Below, piece by piece: positions 48,988 through 61,108 of a stretch of DNA of 64,000 nt. The first letter of the stretch is position 1. Each line of letters starts with the position of its first letter. Source of the DNA: Diadema setosum (Eukaryota; Echinodermata; Echinoidea; Diadematoida; Diadematidae); contig NC_092698.1 in the NCBI RefSeq assembly GCF_964275005.1, positions 26,001,947 to 26,065,946 of the forward strand, written 5' to 3'. Below the pieces are notes generated by a model. That model was not told the DNA's origin, did no database searches, and saw only the letters and a program-made list of their open reading frames with translations. Made by a program: the position numbers and the translations under genes.

Positions 48988-49185
48988 TATTATCATTTTC
49001 CTTTGATTACCTATAAGATAACAATTATCATTAATCGTTTTGTTCTTACATTGTTGTAGTGCGGCATATTGTATCATACACTGTAATTTTCTTTACGTCC
49101 GTGTAAATACGATACGGTGCAAAATACATTCATGTCGAAATCTGATTACGTCATAACAAAATAAAACAAAAGCAAAGGAAACTTG

Positions 49186-49786
49186 GACCCCGTTTACAGT
49201 GCGGGGCCGGGCTCGGCCGCGGCTCGGCCGCGGCCGAGTCCGGCCTCAATTGCGCGGCCGAGCCTTGCAATTTTGTCCGTTTACACTGCTAGGCTCGGCC
49301 GCGCTTTTGATTCAAACCTTTCAATATTTTGTCGTAGTGGCGCTCTGCTTGTAAACAAACGTAATTTGGTATTGTCTGGTTTTCAGACCCTTTGCCAAAT
49401 GAATTCCGTGGCGACGAAGTCACCGTTCGGGCAAAGGCCTTTGCCGAAGGAAAAAATCCTTTGCAGGACAAAACCACCTTAAACTATACTAGTTTTCCAC
49501 GTTGAGGGGGTTAATATCGTGAATAGCGAAAGATACAGGCAGAGGGTTTGGAAGCCAGACTAAAATTGGCCGCGCAATTGGCCGCGCATTTGGCCCAGTT
49601 TGCGTTTACACCAAGAAGAGGCTGGGCTCGGCCGCGGCTCGGCCGCGGCCGAGACCACCTCCAGAGCGAGGCCAAATGCGAGGCCAATTTTGGCCTCGCA
49701 TTTGGCCTTTTGCGCGTTTACACTGAAGCGGGGCTGGGCTCGGCCGCGGCCGAGCCGCGGCCGAGCCTCGCACTGTAAACGGGGTC
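49186..49786. mobile_element. GC-rich TIR element, complete copy A
   Basis: Termini GACCCCGTTTACAGTGCG and its exact inverse CGCACTGTAAACGGGGTC. Possible 3-bp duplication TTG on both sides. Internal GTTTACA/C boxes next to CGGCCGCGG runs lie near 49279, 49603 and 49717. The long frames across it on both strands follow from GC-rich composition. Confidence 0.8.
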
Positions 49787-49804
49787 TTGGACTCGTTGAA
49801 ACAT

Positions 49805-50385
49805 GACCCCGTTTACAGTGCGGGGCTGGGCCAAGCCGCGGCCGAGCCGCGGCCGAGCCCAGCCTCAATTGCGAGGCCGGGCCCCGCAATTTTGTCCGTT
49901 TACACTGCCGGACTCGGCCGCGCTTTTGATTCAAACCTTTCAATATTTTGTCGCAGTGGCGCTCTGATTGTAAACAAATGCAATTCGGTATTGTCTGGTT
50001 TTCAGACCATTTGCCAAAATTCGCCGTTCGCAAAGGCCTTTGCCGAAGGAAAGAATCCTTTGCAGGACAAAACAACCTTAAACTATACTAGTTTTCGACG
50101 TTGAGGGGGTTAATATCCTGAATTGCGAAAGATACAGGCAGAGGGTTTGGAAGCCAGACTAAAATTGGCCGCGCAGTTGGCCGCGCATTTGGCCCAGTTT
50201 GCGTTTACACCAAGAAAAGGCCGGGCTCGGCCGCGGCTCGGCCGCGGCCGAGACCACCTCCAGAGCGAGGCCAAATGCGAGGCCAATTTTGGCCTCGCAT
50301 TTGGCCTTTTGCGCGTTTACACTAAAGCGGGGCTGGGCACGGCCGCGGCCGAGCCGCGGCCGAGCCTCGCACTGTAAACGGGGTC
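49805..50385. mobile_element. GC-rich TIR element, complete copy B
   Basis: Same termini as copy A, only 18 bp to its right and in the same orientation. It is about 20 bp shorter owing to a deletion near 50,019. The two are highly similar by eye. No clear target duplication is seen. Confidence 0.8.
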
Positions 50386-50692
50386 TTAACCACGTTGATG
50401 TTCCGACGTGACACGTGGGCCCATACGCAGACGGGATTCAAGTGTTGCATGAGTTTCGTTCTTGCAGCGAAACATTAAAGATTCCAAGGGAATGAGATCG
50501 TTCCGCGAGAAAATAGTCGTTCTAGTCGTTTGCTTCATCGTTGCCATCCATGTGGTTCCTCTATACGGTATAAAGGTAGTGCAACCATTGTCACCCTAGT
50601 GCACTGGGCTCGATAATGGTATGATCACCTGCTTCAGTGTACATGAAGATTTGGTCCCTTGTGGGTTTTTGTTATTTTGTTTATTTATCTAT

Positions 50693-50731
<39 letters not shown>

Positions 50732-51237
50732 TCTATTTATCTATTTATCTATTTATCTATTTTTTATTTATTTATTTATTTATTTATCTATTTATTTATT
50801 TATTTACTTATTTATTCATTCATTTATTTATTCATTCATCTACTTATTTTGCTTTTAGAAAGTTAGTTCAACATGCCATAGATATTGTTGTACAAATGAG
50901 TATGTGAAGACGCAGTCAAATGTAGCTACGAATAACAGGAATATACGACTCAAGTTATAACCTTTAGTATAATATGCCACGATGGACAATGACAATGATG
51001 ACAAGTCCAGCCTTGGCTTTAGTGTTTTGCGCTTAAAGTGATCTGTTCTTTAAAGAGAAACACTATTCTAGATGTTGTGCAATTTAATTCCATAAAGACC
51101 TACAGTTTGAAGCTACAATCACAGAAGAACTTGATACACAACATCTGTGAACTTCGAAGGTCCACTGTGGGAGGCAGAAGCGCCAACACGCAGCCATCAT
51201 TTTTATCTTATCGTAAATGTTCATGTGCCACTTTAAT
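50386..51237. other. Intergenic DNA with an (ATTT)n tract
   Basis: Apart from the microsatellite at 50,664-50,850, nothing recognisable was found. Confidence 0.4.
50664..50850. repeat. (ATTT)n microsatellite with ATCT variants
   Basis: About 45 tetramer units. The all-hydrophobic open frames across it are artefacts. Confidence 0.95.
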
Positions 51238-51480
51238 CAGAAGTTGGACAAGCCGGTTGTGCAGCCGGGAAATGTACAAACGCCGGGAAATGTGCAAACA
51301 TGACGCCGGGAAATGTGCAAACGTTCAATTTTGATGGGAAATGTGCAAACGCATCCGGCAAAATGTGCAAATCATTTACTTCGAACTACGTATAGATGGT
51401 AGATAAGTGCTATATCAAAACTGAACCTTTACCAATTATATTTTCTTGAAAAACCCTTTACAGATTTCATTAAACTTGGC
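51238..51480 (+). repeat. Left inverted arm with GGGAAATGTGCAAAC repeats
   Basis: Four or five iterations of (C)CGGGAAATGTGCAAAC between 51258 and 51372, then TGAACCTTTACC..TTTTCTTGAAAAACCC. The whole arm is present inverted at 55,885-56,130. Confidence 0.8.
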
Positions 51481-52840
51481 AGGGAGTATCCCTATCATAA
51501 TGGTGATAGGATGTCAATTTGTTTAAATGTATGAGCACCTGCCCCCCCCCCCCCCCCTCTCCCGCACGATAGGGGGCCGAGCCTCAAAGTTCCCGCCATC
51601 TATGTAGGGTCAACAATCTCAGCGCCCACTTTGGTGGAATGATATTTACAATGTTTATAATCAAAGAGAAAATATTCTGGGACAATCTGATTGGCTGAAT
51701 CGTGGTATCTGTCACCTCGTGATCCACGTTGTCGGTCCTTCATGGTGAACTCTGTATTGGAGGTCGAGTGGGCCCCCTATTCTCAGAATTGATATTATTC
51801 AATTTGGTGCACACTTTGGTGGAATATTTGCAATTTTTAATATAAAAAACGAGGAAATGTAGGGGAAACATGAATGGCTAAATTCGTTATTAATGTACTT
51901 TATAGCACTGTATAAGCTCTATCAATTGTGGTTCATTAAAATAATAATAATAATAATCCCTTTGCCTTTGCCACCCACGCCACCACTTCCCCCTCCCCAT
52001 TGGGCTTGTTGCCCCTTCGAACAAAATGATATTCTATTACTGCATAGGGATGCTACATGCCACGTTTTTTATTGCAGAAAGCTAAATGCGAAAATTCTGC
52101 CGCATCCCCCCCCCCCCCCGGCTCCTTGCAAGGCATCTCTGGATCTGCCACACAAACTTGAAACTACAGTAATCAATGTCTTCATATCAACTTAGCTTTA
52201 CTAACTAATCTAGATTTTGTTCCTTGCCCCCGTAGGATTGACTCCCCTGATCATCCATGTGTATGCCCTTAGATGTCACCCTGACTGAGTCGTCATTGTT
52301 TGCTCAGATTTAGGAAATGGGGGGGGGGGGTTGTTGGGTGTTCGTTTGGTTTCTTTCTTTCTTTCTTTCTTTTTTGACGTAATTTGTAGATGGTCCCGAG
52401 TGGTGCGCGTCATAGTATGCACGTAGGCCTGTACTGTTTTACGTTTTCAACATCTTGACCATGTTAAGTCGATATTACCGGGGAGGTGGAAGCCACCTCC
52501 CTGATATTACTAATCTTGCGAGCGAACTAAGCAAGTGAGCGCTCGAAGAAATGATGTATACAAAATTGCTGAAATTAATACAATCTTAATATGATTTCTT
52601 ATCCTCCCATTTCTCAAGTTTCAGGGGGATGATTTTATAGGCCATCACCCCCACCCCCTCCCTCCAGGAGCGGATGATATATCCCCCATCCCCCCCCCCC
52701 CCGTCCCGATTAACGCCAATGATTATACCCATGATGTTGATGGAAAGGGTCTCAATGTAATTAGTTCTGAGAGGCCGGGGACTTAATTCTTCACAGACTT
52801 GTCATTTCGGACAAAGATGGCGTGGTGCCTCTGACAATCA
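51481..52840. other. Degenerate repeat DNA with C- and G-runs
   Basis: Homopolymer runs near 51541-51556, 52106-52119, 52319-52330 and 52689-52701. The GGATCTGCCA..AACTTGAAACTACAG text at about 52142 relates it to the repeat at 38,700-39,500. No gene is seen. Confidence 0.4.
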
Positions 52841-52875
52841 GACTGATTCCTAGAATTTCAACATTAGACTGAAAG

Positions 52876-53259
52876 CTGAGAGAATTCCAGTATAAGCTTC
52901 TGTATAATGTTATTTTTTGTAATGATAAACTTCATCAGTTTGGAATAATACATTCCTTACGTAGGGAAGAGGTCGAAACATATTATCATATATTTTATGA
53001 CTGTCCTCTAGTTTATCGAATATGGAACGAGGTAGGAAATAAACTAAAATTTCCTCAGCTTATCAATATAAATTGGCTGGATGGTTTACTTGGATTCAGG
53101 GAAAATATCAAAGTTAATGCCTTGTTGAATCATGTATTGATTTTGATTAAGAATATGATTTATACTAATCGTAAAATTGGAAGAGCTCCAACCTGTGAAG
53201 AAATATGTATAGGGCAATTGCCACCTCAAAACAGTTTGAATACGAAAAAGCAACATTAA
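52876..53259 (+). pseudogene. LINE ORF2 C-terminal fragment
   Basis: Open for 127 codons to a TAA at 53257. The frame reads REFQYKLLYNVIFCNDKL near its start, then EEVETYYHIFYDCPLVYRIW, and later NHVLILIKNMIYTNRKI. This pattern (N-D-K-L, H-x-F-x-x-C-P-x-x-x-x-x-W, hydrophobic tail) fits the region after the reverse transcriptase in L1/Tx1-like LINEs. The usual CxxC ahead of it is missing, so it has decayed. Confidence 0.65.
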
Positions 53260-53887
53260 AGGATAAATTGACATTACACTACGCGAAATGGGAAAACTAT
53301 ACTTCATGAAATACCGGGTTTAACTATTGCATCTTGTTAAGATATATCTTTTGTATTTACCTCAGCGAATCTATCTAGAATGATTCGAATCTCCTGTGTT
53401 TTCAGCTTTGCCCGCTCCACTTGTTTATTTTCTCTGATCCTCATATCATTAAAACTTAATCAAATATTTTTTGGTTATGAATCTCCACTTGCATAAGACC
53501 CTGCGAGATATTAGTCATTATGATGTTCATAACTGGTGAATAGGATACATCTTAAAGATTTTGAAAGTCCATCACCTCTCACGTTTTTTGTATTTGTTTT
53601 AGATAAAATCTTTATTCAGACTGGTGACTCCTTTCCTCGAGTAGGAAGGCTGAGCGTCTTAGAATTATATAAATTCCATTTCTGTATGAGGTGTTTATTG
53701 TACATTCATGAATCATGTCAAATGTGTACAATTTATGTATGTTTTGTCTATACTACTTTGCACACAACCTTTTGTTTTCCGTTAAACATTGTATTATAGT
53801 TATATTTTGTGTCATTACAATGTAACAATTTCATTTGATTTGTCTGAATAAAGGCTATAAAAAGCGTCCAAAAAAAAAAAAAAAAAA
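53260..53887 (+). mobile_element. LINE 3' UTR and poly(A)
   Basis: Continues from the ORF2 fragment to AATAAA (about 53847) and an A18 tract (53870-53887). After the tract, GATTCCAGAGA resembles GATTCCTAGA at about 52842, a possible imperfect target duplication that would make this a ~1-kb 5'-truncated copy. Confidence 0.6.
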
Positions 53888-54780
53888 GATTCCAGAGATG
53901 CGAGGTCGAGTACGAGACGACCCACGATGAGTCTCCTGGAGGCGAAGGATGTCACAACAGTTCTGACTGCAAATTTTAGCCAGTACATTTTTTGTATAAT
54001 TAAATCTAGCTTGGCCCCAAAGACCTTCAATGTTGGATGAGACGATATTCAGGGCCGGTCCTTACAAAAATGACAAGGACCCGTGTTTATGCATCACTCT
54101 GACACCCATCAACTGAATGTTTCCGTTCATAATGTTGAAGGCTTGGTTAACCGTTTAAGTGAGTGGAAGTATGATTAGCAGGTTGGAAACCAAACATAGA
54201 CCGCTCTTTCCAGAGTTTGCCAGTTAACATAATATTTACAACTCATGCAAAGAAAGTTATTTTATCACCTTGTTGTGTTATACATGGAATATAGTGAAGA
54301 CATTTTCGAGGTAGTGTGCCAGTTAGCATTCTTACAGCTTTAATATGTGAAAGACAATTATTTTGTTACCCTTTTGTGAGATACATGAAATGCAGTGACG
54401 ACAAGTAGTGTCTGTTATCGATTTCAGCTTTATAAAATTCTTATGTGCAAAATCAACAAAGCTTCAAAAAAGTTTGATAGTTTGGATTCCAGTCCTTTTG
54501 AGGAATGATCAGAATTTCATATGAGGATAGGCAGCTAATTTCCATGAACCATTTTCTGAAAAGAAATTCTAATAACAGAAAAAATGAATATAGGCCTAGT
54601 TGATTATGCCAACCGATTCAACTAAAAAAAAAAGAAAAAAAAATATATATATATCATATGTATATATATATATGTACGTGTGTCTGTATTGCTGTACCAA
54701 AATGTCAGTGTCAAGGGGTGAAAAAGATGTAAATTGCCTTTTAGAGTATCAAATGGGATTCCTTTTTAATCATAGCGAAA
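53888..54780. other. Intergenic DNA, nothing recognised
   Basis: AT-rich, with (TA)n near 54643-54675. No supported gene. Confidence 0.4.
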
Positions 54781-54784
54781 TTTG

Positions 54785-55870
54785 TCTCTCTTACCCACCA
54801 CTTAAAATACCAAGCAGTACCCAGAAAATTGTGTATCTTTGGACTCTGCCGTACAATATCCCGCTGGTTCCTTCGGATTTCCTTTCCAGCTATAAAGTTT
54901 AGCTCATTTTTTTATCCCCCCCCCCCCCCCGGGCCCGGGGAGGGGGATATTCCCACTCCTATACTTATAAGGCCCCTAAAATGCCTGTATGGCTGCCCTG
55001 TGCCAATTCATGTACCTTGGGACTATGGCGAAACTAGCTGTTCGTATGAGTTTCACAGGGTGTCACTTCCAGCTAATGTATAGCTTATGATTATTTCAAT
55101 TCAATTCAATTCAATAGAACATTTATTTCCAGATCAATTCGTGTAGAAACAGTAACAATTCAGTAATGATAAACTGGAGGTGACAACTCAGTAAGCACAG
55201 CTTGAAGTGAGTGCACCTTTAACATTTGAAAACGTAGTTGAATCTGATTGAAACATAGCTAAAAAGACATTAATATACATTTACAAAACGAAGTACAGAT
55301 ACACAAGAGACTAAAACTAAGGATGCAGGAGGAAAACAGATAGAAAGAAGGAAAAAGAGAAAGAAAAGAAATGAAAAGAAAAAAAAATAACAGAGAGGTA
55401 AAGAGAACCCAAAAATATATAATACTAAAACAAACCGAATCCCCCAACAAATCGAGCCCCCCCCCCTTTCCTTGGGAGCATATAATATAGGCATCCCCAC
55501 CTCTTAAAATATCTGGTAGTGCCCAATTGCGTGGGCTCCCCAAAGTTTCCTTTCCAGCATTAGTCTACAGCCCGGCCATTTTTTATCTCCTTATGAGGGC
55601 GTCTGGTGGGCACTCCCACCACTTAAAATGTCTAGCATTGCCTGTTCATGCATTTTTAATTTCATAGGGTTTCCTTTCCAGCGAGTCTAGCTCATTTTTA
55701 TGACCACTTTGAGGCCCTCCCCCCCCCCCCCCCTCCCCGGCCACACCCACCACAGAGACAATGCCAGACGACCGATTCGTTATATGGGATTATGTAATGT
55801 GTACATACACAGCTGTATACCATACACATGAAAATTGGTTTCCTTTCCAGCTAGGGTGGCCCCCTGCTGT
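54785..55870. repeat. Degenerate ~130-bp tandem repeat, interrupted
   Basis: TTTCCTTTCCAGC occurs at 54878, 55546, 55670 and 55839. Each is preceded by a CCACC/CACTTAAAATG-type stretch and followed by GCTCATTTTT and a C-run. A LINE tail (55,097 onward) interrupts the series. Confidence 0.6.
55097..55440 (-). mobile_element. LINE 3' end, minus strand
   Basis: Begins with (TTCAA)n followed by TAGAACATTTATTT, the mirror of the GAATT-tailed ends at 44,990 and 46,990. An A/G-rich stretch follows to about 55,430. The exact left and right limits are uncertain. Confidence 0.5.
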
Positions 55871-55884
55871 CACCCGGTCTACTG

Positions 55885-56130
55885 TCAAGTTTAGTGAAAA
55901 TTTGTCAAGGGTTTTCAAGAAAATAATAATGGTAAAGGTTCATGCCTAGTTTTGATAGTTTTGACAGTTTTGATCTCCATTGTTGATGTAAACGATTTGC
56001 ACATTTGCTGGATGCGTTTGCACATTTCCCCAACTGCATTTCCCGTCAAAATTGAACGTTTGCACATATCCCGGCGTCATGTTTGCACATTTTCCGTTGA
56101 TGCAATTAAGAGATTTGCACATTTCCCGAC
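55885..56130 (-). repeat. Right inverted arm with GTTTGCACATTTCCC repeats
   Basis: Reverse complement of the arm at 51,238-51,480. It shares the order of four motif copies, GTTCAATTTTGA between two of them, and GGTAAAGGTTCA beside them. It ends about 50 bp before the sequence shared by the two methyltransferase copies begins. Confidence 0.8.
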
Positions 56131-56184
56131 TCCACAGACCCACGCTCCGTTAAATTCCGTAAAAGACGGAATACTACCAAATAT

Positions 56185-56535
56185 AATGACACGACAGGCA
56201 CATCGAGTGGAAACGTTGTTTGATATCGTGCCATAAGACATGGACAAAGGCCAAGATCACGTGCGTATACAGTAGGTGGTTACCTGCCGAACTGACACGA
56301 TTTTCCTACTATACGTTTCCTACTACTATTAGACTGGGAGATAATGCTGAGACATGCAGCACATGTGATTGTCATATTGTGTAGATTCTGAAGATTACAG
56401 CATACGGGTAAAAACGTTCACGTGTGGATCTCCATTCTGCTGCTATCGGCTATATGGCGAGGTGTTGTAAAAGGATTGGTGTTTATTGCCGGAAATTATC
56501 TTGCTTCATAGTATTACGTGGACACTGAAATAGCA
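56185..56535 (+). promoter_or_regulatory. Conserved upstream region of the methyltransferase gene
   Basis: This ~350-bp stretch is alignable with 63,435-63,817, the region upstream of the second copy. Shared text includes GAGTGGAAA, AAGACATGGAC, AAGATCAC, TGAAGATTACAGC and TATGGCGAGGT. It was therefore duplicated with the gene and should contain the promoter and 5' UTR. No TATA box is obvious near the start codon. Confidence 0.5.
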
Positions 56536-57935
56536 ATGTGTGAAAACACCCACTACGAACGTGTGTTCGAAGGAGACGCGCTGGCGAAGAACTATGCCCT
56601 GTACAGACCTGGCATTCCAGATCGCGTGACAGATACGGTACTGCAGTTAGCAGACGTCGAGGTACGTACCTAGGCCTACAGCCTATACTTAACCCGTTGA
56701 AGACTACTCCGCGCATACCCGTGCGTGCAGGTGTCTGTGGGAAACGTATGCAGCAGCAAAATCAGCATGCCCCAATGGGTTAAGCCTATGAACAAATCTG
56801 TTGTTTCACAATGATCGTATTGACATGTAAGGTGACGTGACTCTCTACAGTGATATAGAACTTGTGTGATATATAGTTGAACGTAGGTTGAATGTGCCTT
56901 ATATTTATACGCCATATGAGTTGGTAATGCGTTTACACCCACGCCTTGTATTGCTGATTGTGTGCCTCTGTGTAGGAGCATTCCTCGTTTCTTTTTTTAA
57001 TACGAAATACTTATGAAATATAGAAATGAACATGAAACAAAGTTTTAACAAGGGCGGGGCCAATGATGGGCAATGTGCATTCCTGAATCAAAGGATATTG
57101 AAGAGTGTGACCCCCCCCCCCCCCCCTTTAAGGAGTATTGATATAACTGGTGCTAAATATACTCACTATACTGCATGAATAATCGTGATGATAACAACAT
57201 AATGATAATAATGATGATGATAATGACAATAGGGGAATATAATGGAGTGGCTTTTGTGCAGTTTCCATACGCAATGTTCTATATGAAGAATCATTTTCAA
57301 TATTTTTCTTTTCAAGTTTTTTTTTTTTTTTTTTTTTTTTGATTCATTAATATCCCTCGACCAGTTGAAGGGCAGCCGCCCCACCCTGGTGGTGGACGTT
57401 GGGTGCGGCTCCGGTCAGTTCACTCGGAGTCTGGCCCGACATTTCGACCGAGCACTAGGCTGTGACGTCAGCCAGGCACAGATTGACGAGGCCAAGAGAC
57501 AGAATCGGCAAAGTCACGTTGATTATTGGTTAGTATCTCACATTTTCCTCCTTCTTTCAGGCAGCAGAAGGAAATGTGCAAGTAAACATGATCTCACAGT
57601 AAATGCGGACCCTGCAGCATGGCGCATCCACGTATTCAGCGAAGCGTAAAACAAAGGGGTACTTATACCCTCGGTAGGTTTGCTTTTAATCGTAAAGGAG
57701 ATAAGTATACATATCTCACAGATATAGATGCGGACCCTGCCTGCAACAACAACGAAAACGAGTTAAAATAAAACTGCGGAAATGTTGTTAAGTAAGCAAT
57801 CCTGCTTTCCAACGTTTCGATTTGACATGATACAGCTCGAGGGCCTGCATGATACAAGTTGTATGACTTTTATTTGCACGACAGAAAATGTTAGTGGCAT
57901 TGGTATTCCAAACATATTGTAGTTATTTCTTGAAG

Positions 57936-57980
<45 letters not shown>

Positions 57981-60900
57981 CCGTGTTTTCTGTTTTCATT
58001 TGAAAAAAAAAAATCTGTGATTTCGATTATGTAGAAACCAATGTATCTGATTTAACTACACCTGTTTTATTCCACTACAAACAGTTACTCTGCTACAGCT
58101 TCTAAGGTTAGGTGAAATGATTATGAGTAATGAAATAACAGTGATGTTCATGATGCTCATCTTTGTGTTCATTGTCCTCACCATCGCCATCACTATCACC
58201 AACTGATCTGATGATGATGATGATGATGATGATCACAAATGACAGTCAGATAGAGGTAGGACGAACAATATCTTTTTCCCCCTTCACCGGTGTTCACCAA
58301 TATCACCGTCATCATCAGGGAAAACTATGTGGGAGTAATCACTAGCAGGCCTGTGATAATTTTTGATATTTTTTGCCTCTTACCACTGTCTGTATAGCGT
58401 TTCCCCAGCAGAAACTCTGCCCGTTGAGGACAGCTCCGTAGATGTGATCACCGCGTCCTCGGCAGCGCACTGGTTCGAATACCCCGCCTTCTTCCAGGAG
58501 GTCGATCGCGTCCTCAGGCCCGGAGGATGCGTCGTTGTCTTGGCAACAGTGCGCAAGACTATACATCATCAAGATGCGGCGACGGAGGAGCGCCTTGTCG
58601 AGTGCAAAGATAAATACGTGAGCAAGATATACCCTTGACACAGCACCAGTGACTGATCGACTGAATTCTTTGTAAATTTCACGGGGCTGTTTTTAACTTA
58701 TACCTAAGAAAATTTCCCATGCCATCCCAAATGCTCGGGCAAGCTTGTCCGATGTAGCCACTATCGACCGACTAAAACCTGGGGGGAAGTAAACAAACCA
58801 AAAAAGGAATCTTGAATAATTTTGTCGTTTTGTAAAATTACTGAATTCAGGAATTATTTTCTCCAAGTGTGTTCAGCCACCTATGTTTCCATTTTGTACT
58901 GTCCCGATAAACAGTCATTCTGTCATTCTAATATATAACTGTCAATCTTTCATATGTCTATATTTTTCTTTCAAGATACACACCAATGCAATCCAGAAAT
59001 TTGCATATCAAAGACACAACTTTCTATTATTTACAGAATGGTTCAAATGCAATCACATTTCCCCCTTCCGCTCAAGCTTTACGTTTGTGTTGAATAAACT
59101 GTCTCTTGTACCTATAGTAAACATTACAGCTTATGTGGATAGCCCGGTCACTCTAGTCAAGTAATGAGTTTTAGCAAGGTAGAGCAATAAATGATGGTAT
59201 TTTCACAACGGTGCATTTGTCGACGTGATGATAATTTAATGATAATCATCACTACAATAATGATATTACTGGCATATAGCTGTTTGTAAGAAATCCTTCT
59301 TCTCTTACACATCATTTCAGTATTAAAGATCAAAATCAGTAAAGAAAATGTCTGCGAGTTATATTTATTGAAATAATAACTTCCAAATGTAATTGCTTTT
59401 GATGTTGGAAAAATAGAAATTTCGTTTAGAAGACTAAACTTCTTACAGTACGTGGTCTTCGTTTTGATTTTCGCCTCACTGATATGATTGACTTCAGCCT
59501 GTGCATCTATGTTGTTCGTGTATTATGTCGCCTTAACTTCAGATGGAAGTGCTGAATGAATATCGGGTGATACAACGGGATTCTTTCGTCAAGTTTTATG
59601 AGGACCTGAATTTTCCCTCATACGAAATGAAAAGGTAATACATGTTTTGCTTTGTTGTGTTTTTTTTTTTCTTTACCAGGTTCATACTAAACGCATAATC
59701 GACATAAAGCACTTTTGGGACAAACTAGGGCGGCTTTTGTATACCTTTAAAAGACTAGATACTAGTATTCAAATCAAAAGTAAATATTTTCGGTCTTTTC
59801 GGGTAAAAAAACCTCAAACAAACATACACTTAGAAAGGTAAGTTTTGTTACTTCACTCAAACCGAGATGACCATTTTCGAGGAGTCCAATTAAGTCGTCT
59901 TACTGACTCATTGAAGTTTAAATAAAAAAAGAAGAATATATATATATATATATATATATCGATTGCCTTATATGTCGGACCTGAACAAAGGAACGTGTTC
60001 TTTAAGTGTACTTCTCCCCTTCGGCTAATAATATTCTTCGTGTTTTCTCATACCCTTTTTCGGTCTCTATACAATCATTCTTTTGACCCTTTAGGGACGC
60101 AATAGGAGAAGATTTGACCTTTACCGCCAGTGACTACGTCAACTACATCAAAACGGTTTCTTTCTCCCTGAAGTACAGAGAAAAACATCCCGAGAGCAAT
60201 CTATTTGATGAGTTTCGTGACAGGTAAGAAACATCTCATCCAATGTGTCATGAAAGGTCACGTTTTCAAACAATCTATTGTGAATAGATACAAATTAATT
60301 GGCTCAAATCCCGATTACAGATCAACTCTGTTATCATATTTTGGTTGTTTATAGTTTTCTGTTTTGTTTTGTTTTTTAATGCGTGTTTCTTTGCTGCCTT
60401 TTTATTTGAAAATTTCCATTTGAAAAATAAATGAATAGATGAATGAATGAATAGTTGAAAATCAAATTTGAGTAAATCCCAACTACATTTAAACTGTACA
60501 ATTTCATCTTTATTTGTATGTTGCTTATTGTTTTGTAGTGCGTTCTTTTGCTTTCTTTTATGATCATCGTCTTGACTAATGACAGTAACCCTCTGAACGC
60601 TAATGTACAAGTGTAGTTCTGAGGAGGTAATGAACCGTGCGTGGTTTTGATGTCCCTTGTGTTGAATAGGTCGTATATTCCATTCATAATCAAAACATTA
60701 CGCGAACTTTAGCCAATTTGTTGTTGGTTTTTGTTTGTTTGTGTGTGTGTGAGTTTGTCATTTTGTTGTTTGTTTTCTTTACCTGGTATTCGTTTTGCTT
60801 ATTCTTTATTTCTGAGGGTTTTTTTTTTTTTGGGGGGGGGGGGTTTGGTTGGTTGTTTTTATTTGTTTGCGGGGCGGGGGTTAGAGTATTCATTATCATG

Positions 60901-61108
60901 GTTGATATTTCACCTTGTAAATATTTGGTATCATGTGAAAATCATGCGTAGTTCATTTGCCATGTTTTTCCATTTCCCTTTCCACTCCAGTCTACATAGC
61001 ATCTTGGTTTCTGGAGAAGAAGAGAGTAAAGATGATAGCTCGCCTAGCTTCCGACTGACATGGTGGTATGACGTCATCATAGCAAGGAAACCAGAGACGA
61101 AGTCGTGA
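56536..61108 (+). CDS. Class I SAM-dependent methyltransferase (Tmt1/Crg1-like), six exons
   Basis: Exons: 56536-56661, 57365-57528, 58398-58617, 59543-59634, 60095-60223 and 60991-61108. All introns are GT-AG and all phases join, giving 282 codons. Exon 1 reads MCENTHYERVFEGDALAKNY with a downstream RPGIPD, the family N-terminus. Motif I, VVDVGCGSGQF, is at residues 51-61, the ribose-binding acid is Asp76 (GCDVS), motif II is around SSVDVITASSAAHWF (109-123), and RVLRPGG is at 134-140. The length matches the eukaryotic family of putative methyltransferases related to yeast Tmt1 and Crg1; the substrate is unknown. The protein is probably cytosolic, with no signal peptide or membrane segment. 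The nearest AATAAA seen downstream is near 61,693. Confidence 0.9.
57317..57340. repeat. T-run in intron 1
   Basis: About 24 T ahead of the exon 2 acceptor (CGACCAG). It is close enough to act as the polypyrimidine tract. Confidence 0.8.
57938..57976. repeat. (AT)n microsatellite in intron 2
   Basis: About 19 AT units. Confidence 0.9.
58206..58232. repeat. (GAT)n microsatellite in intron 2
   Basis: About nine GAT units, near other CATCATCACC-type text. Confidence 0.85.
59936..59959. repeat. (AT)n microsatellite in intron 4
   Basis: About 12 AT units. Confidence 0.85.

Noticed and set aside
49560..50075. Longest open frame in the window (171 codons, minus strand)
   Set aside because: It crosses two GC-rich TIR elements and the gap between them. 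Composition is Arg/Ala/Pro/Gly-rich with repeats of PRLG, and equivalent frames appear on both strands. This is a GC-content artefact.
50621..50907. Hydrophobic frames rich in Leu-Phe-Ile-Tyr that resemble membrane proteins
   Set aside because: All three frames of an (ATTT)n tract are open and give the same residue pattern, so this is not coding.
57365..57649. A longer single-exon reading of methyltransferase exon 2 (through 57649)
   Set aside because: The frame runs past a good donor (TTGGTTAGT at 57526-57534) into sequence without family similarity. Joining to 58398 restores the expected Cys-Val-Ser-Pro-Ala-Glu segment of the family.
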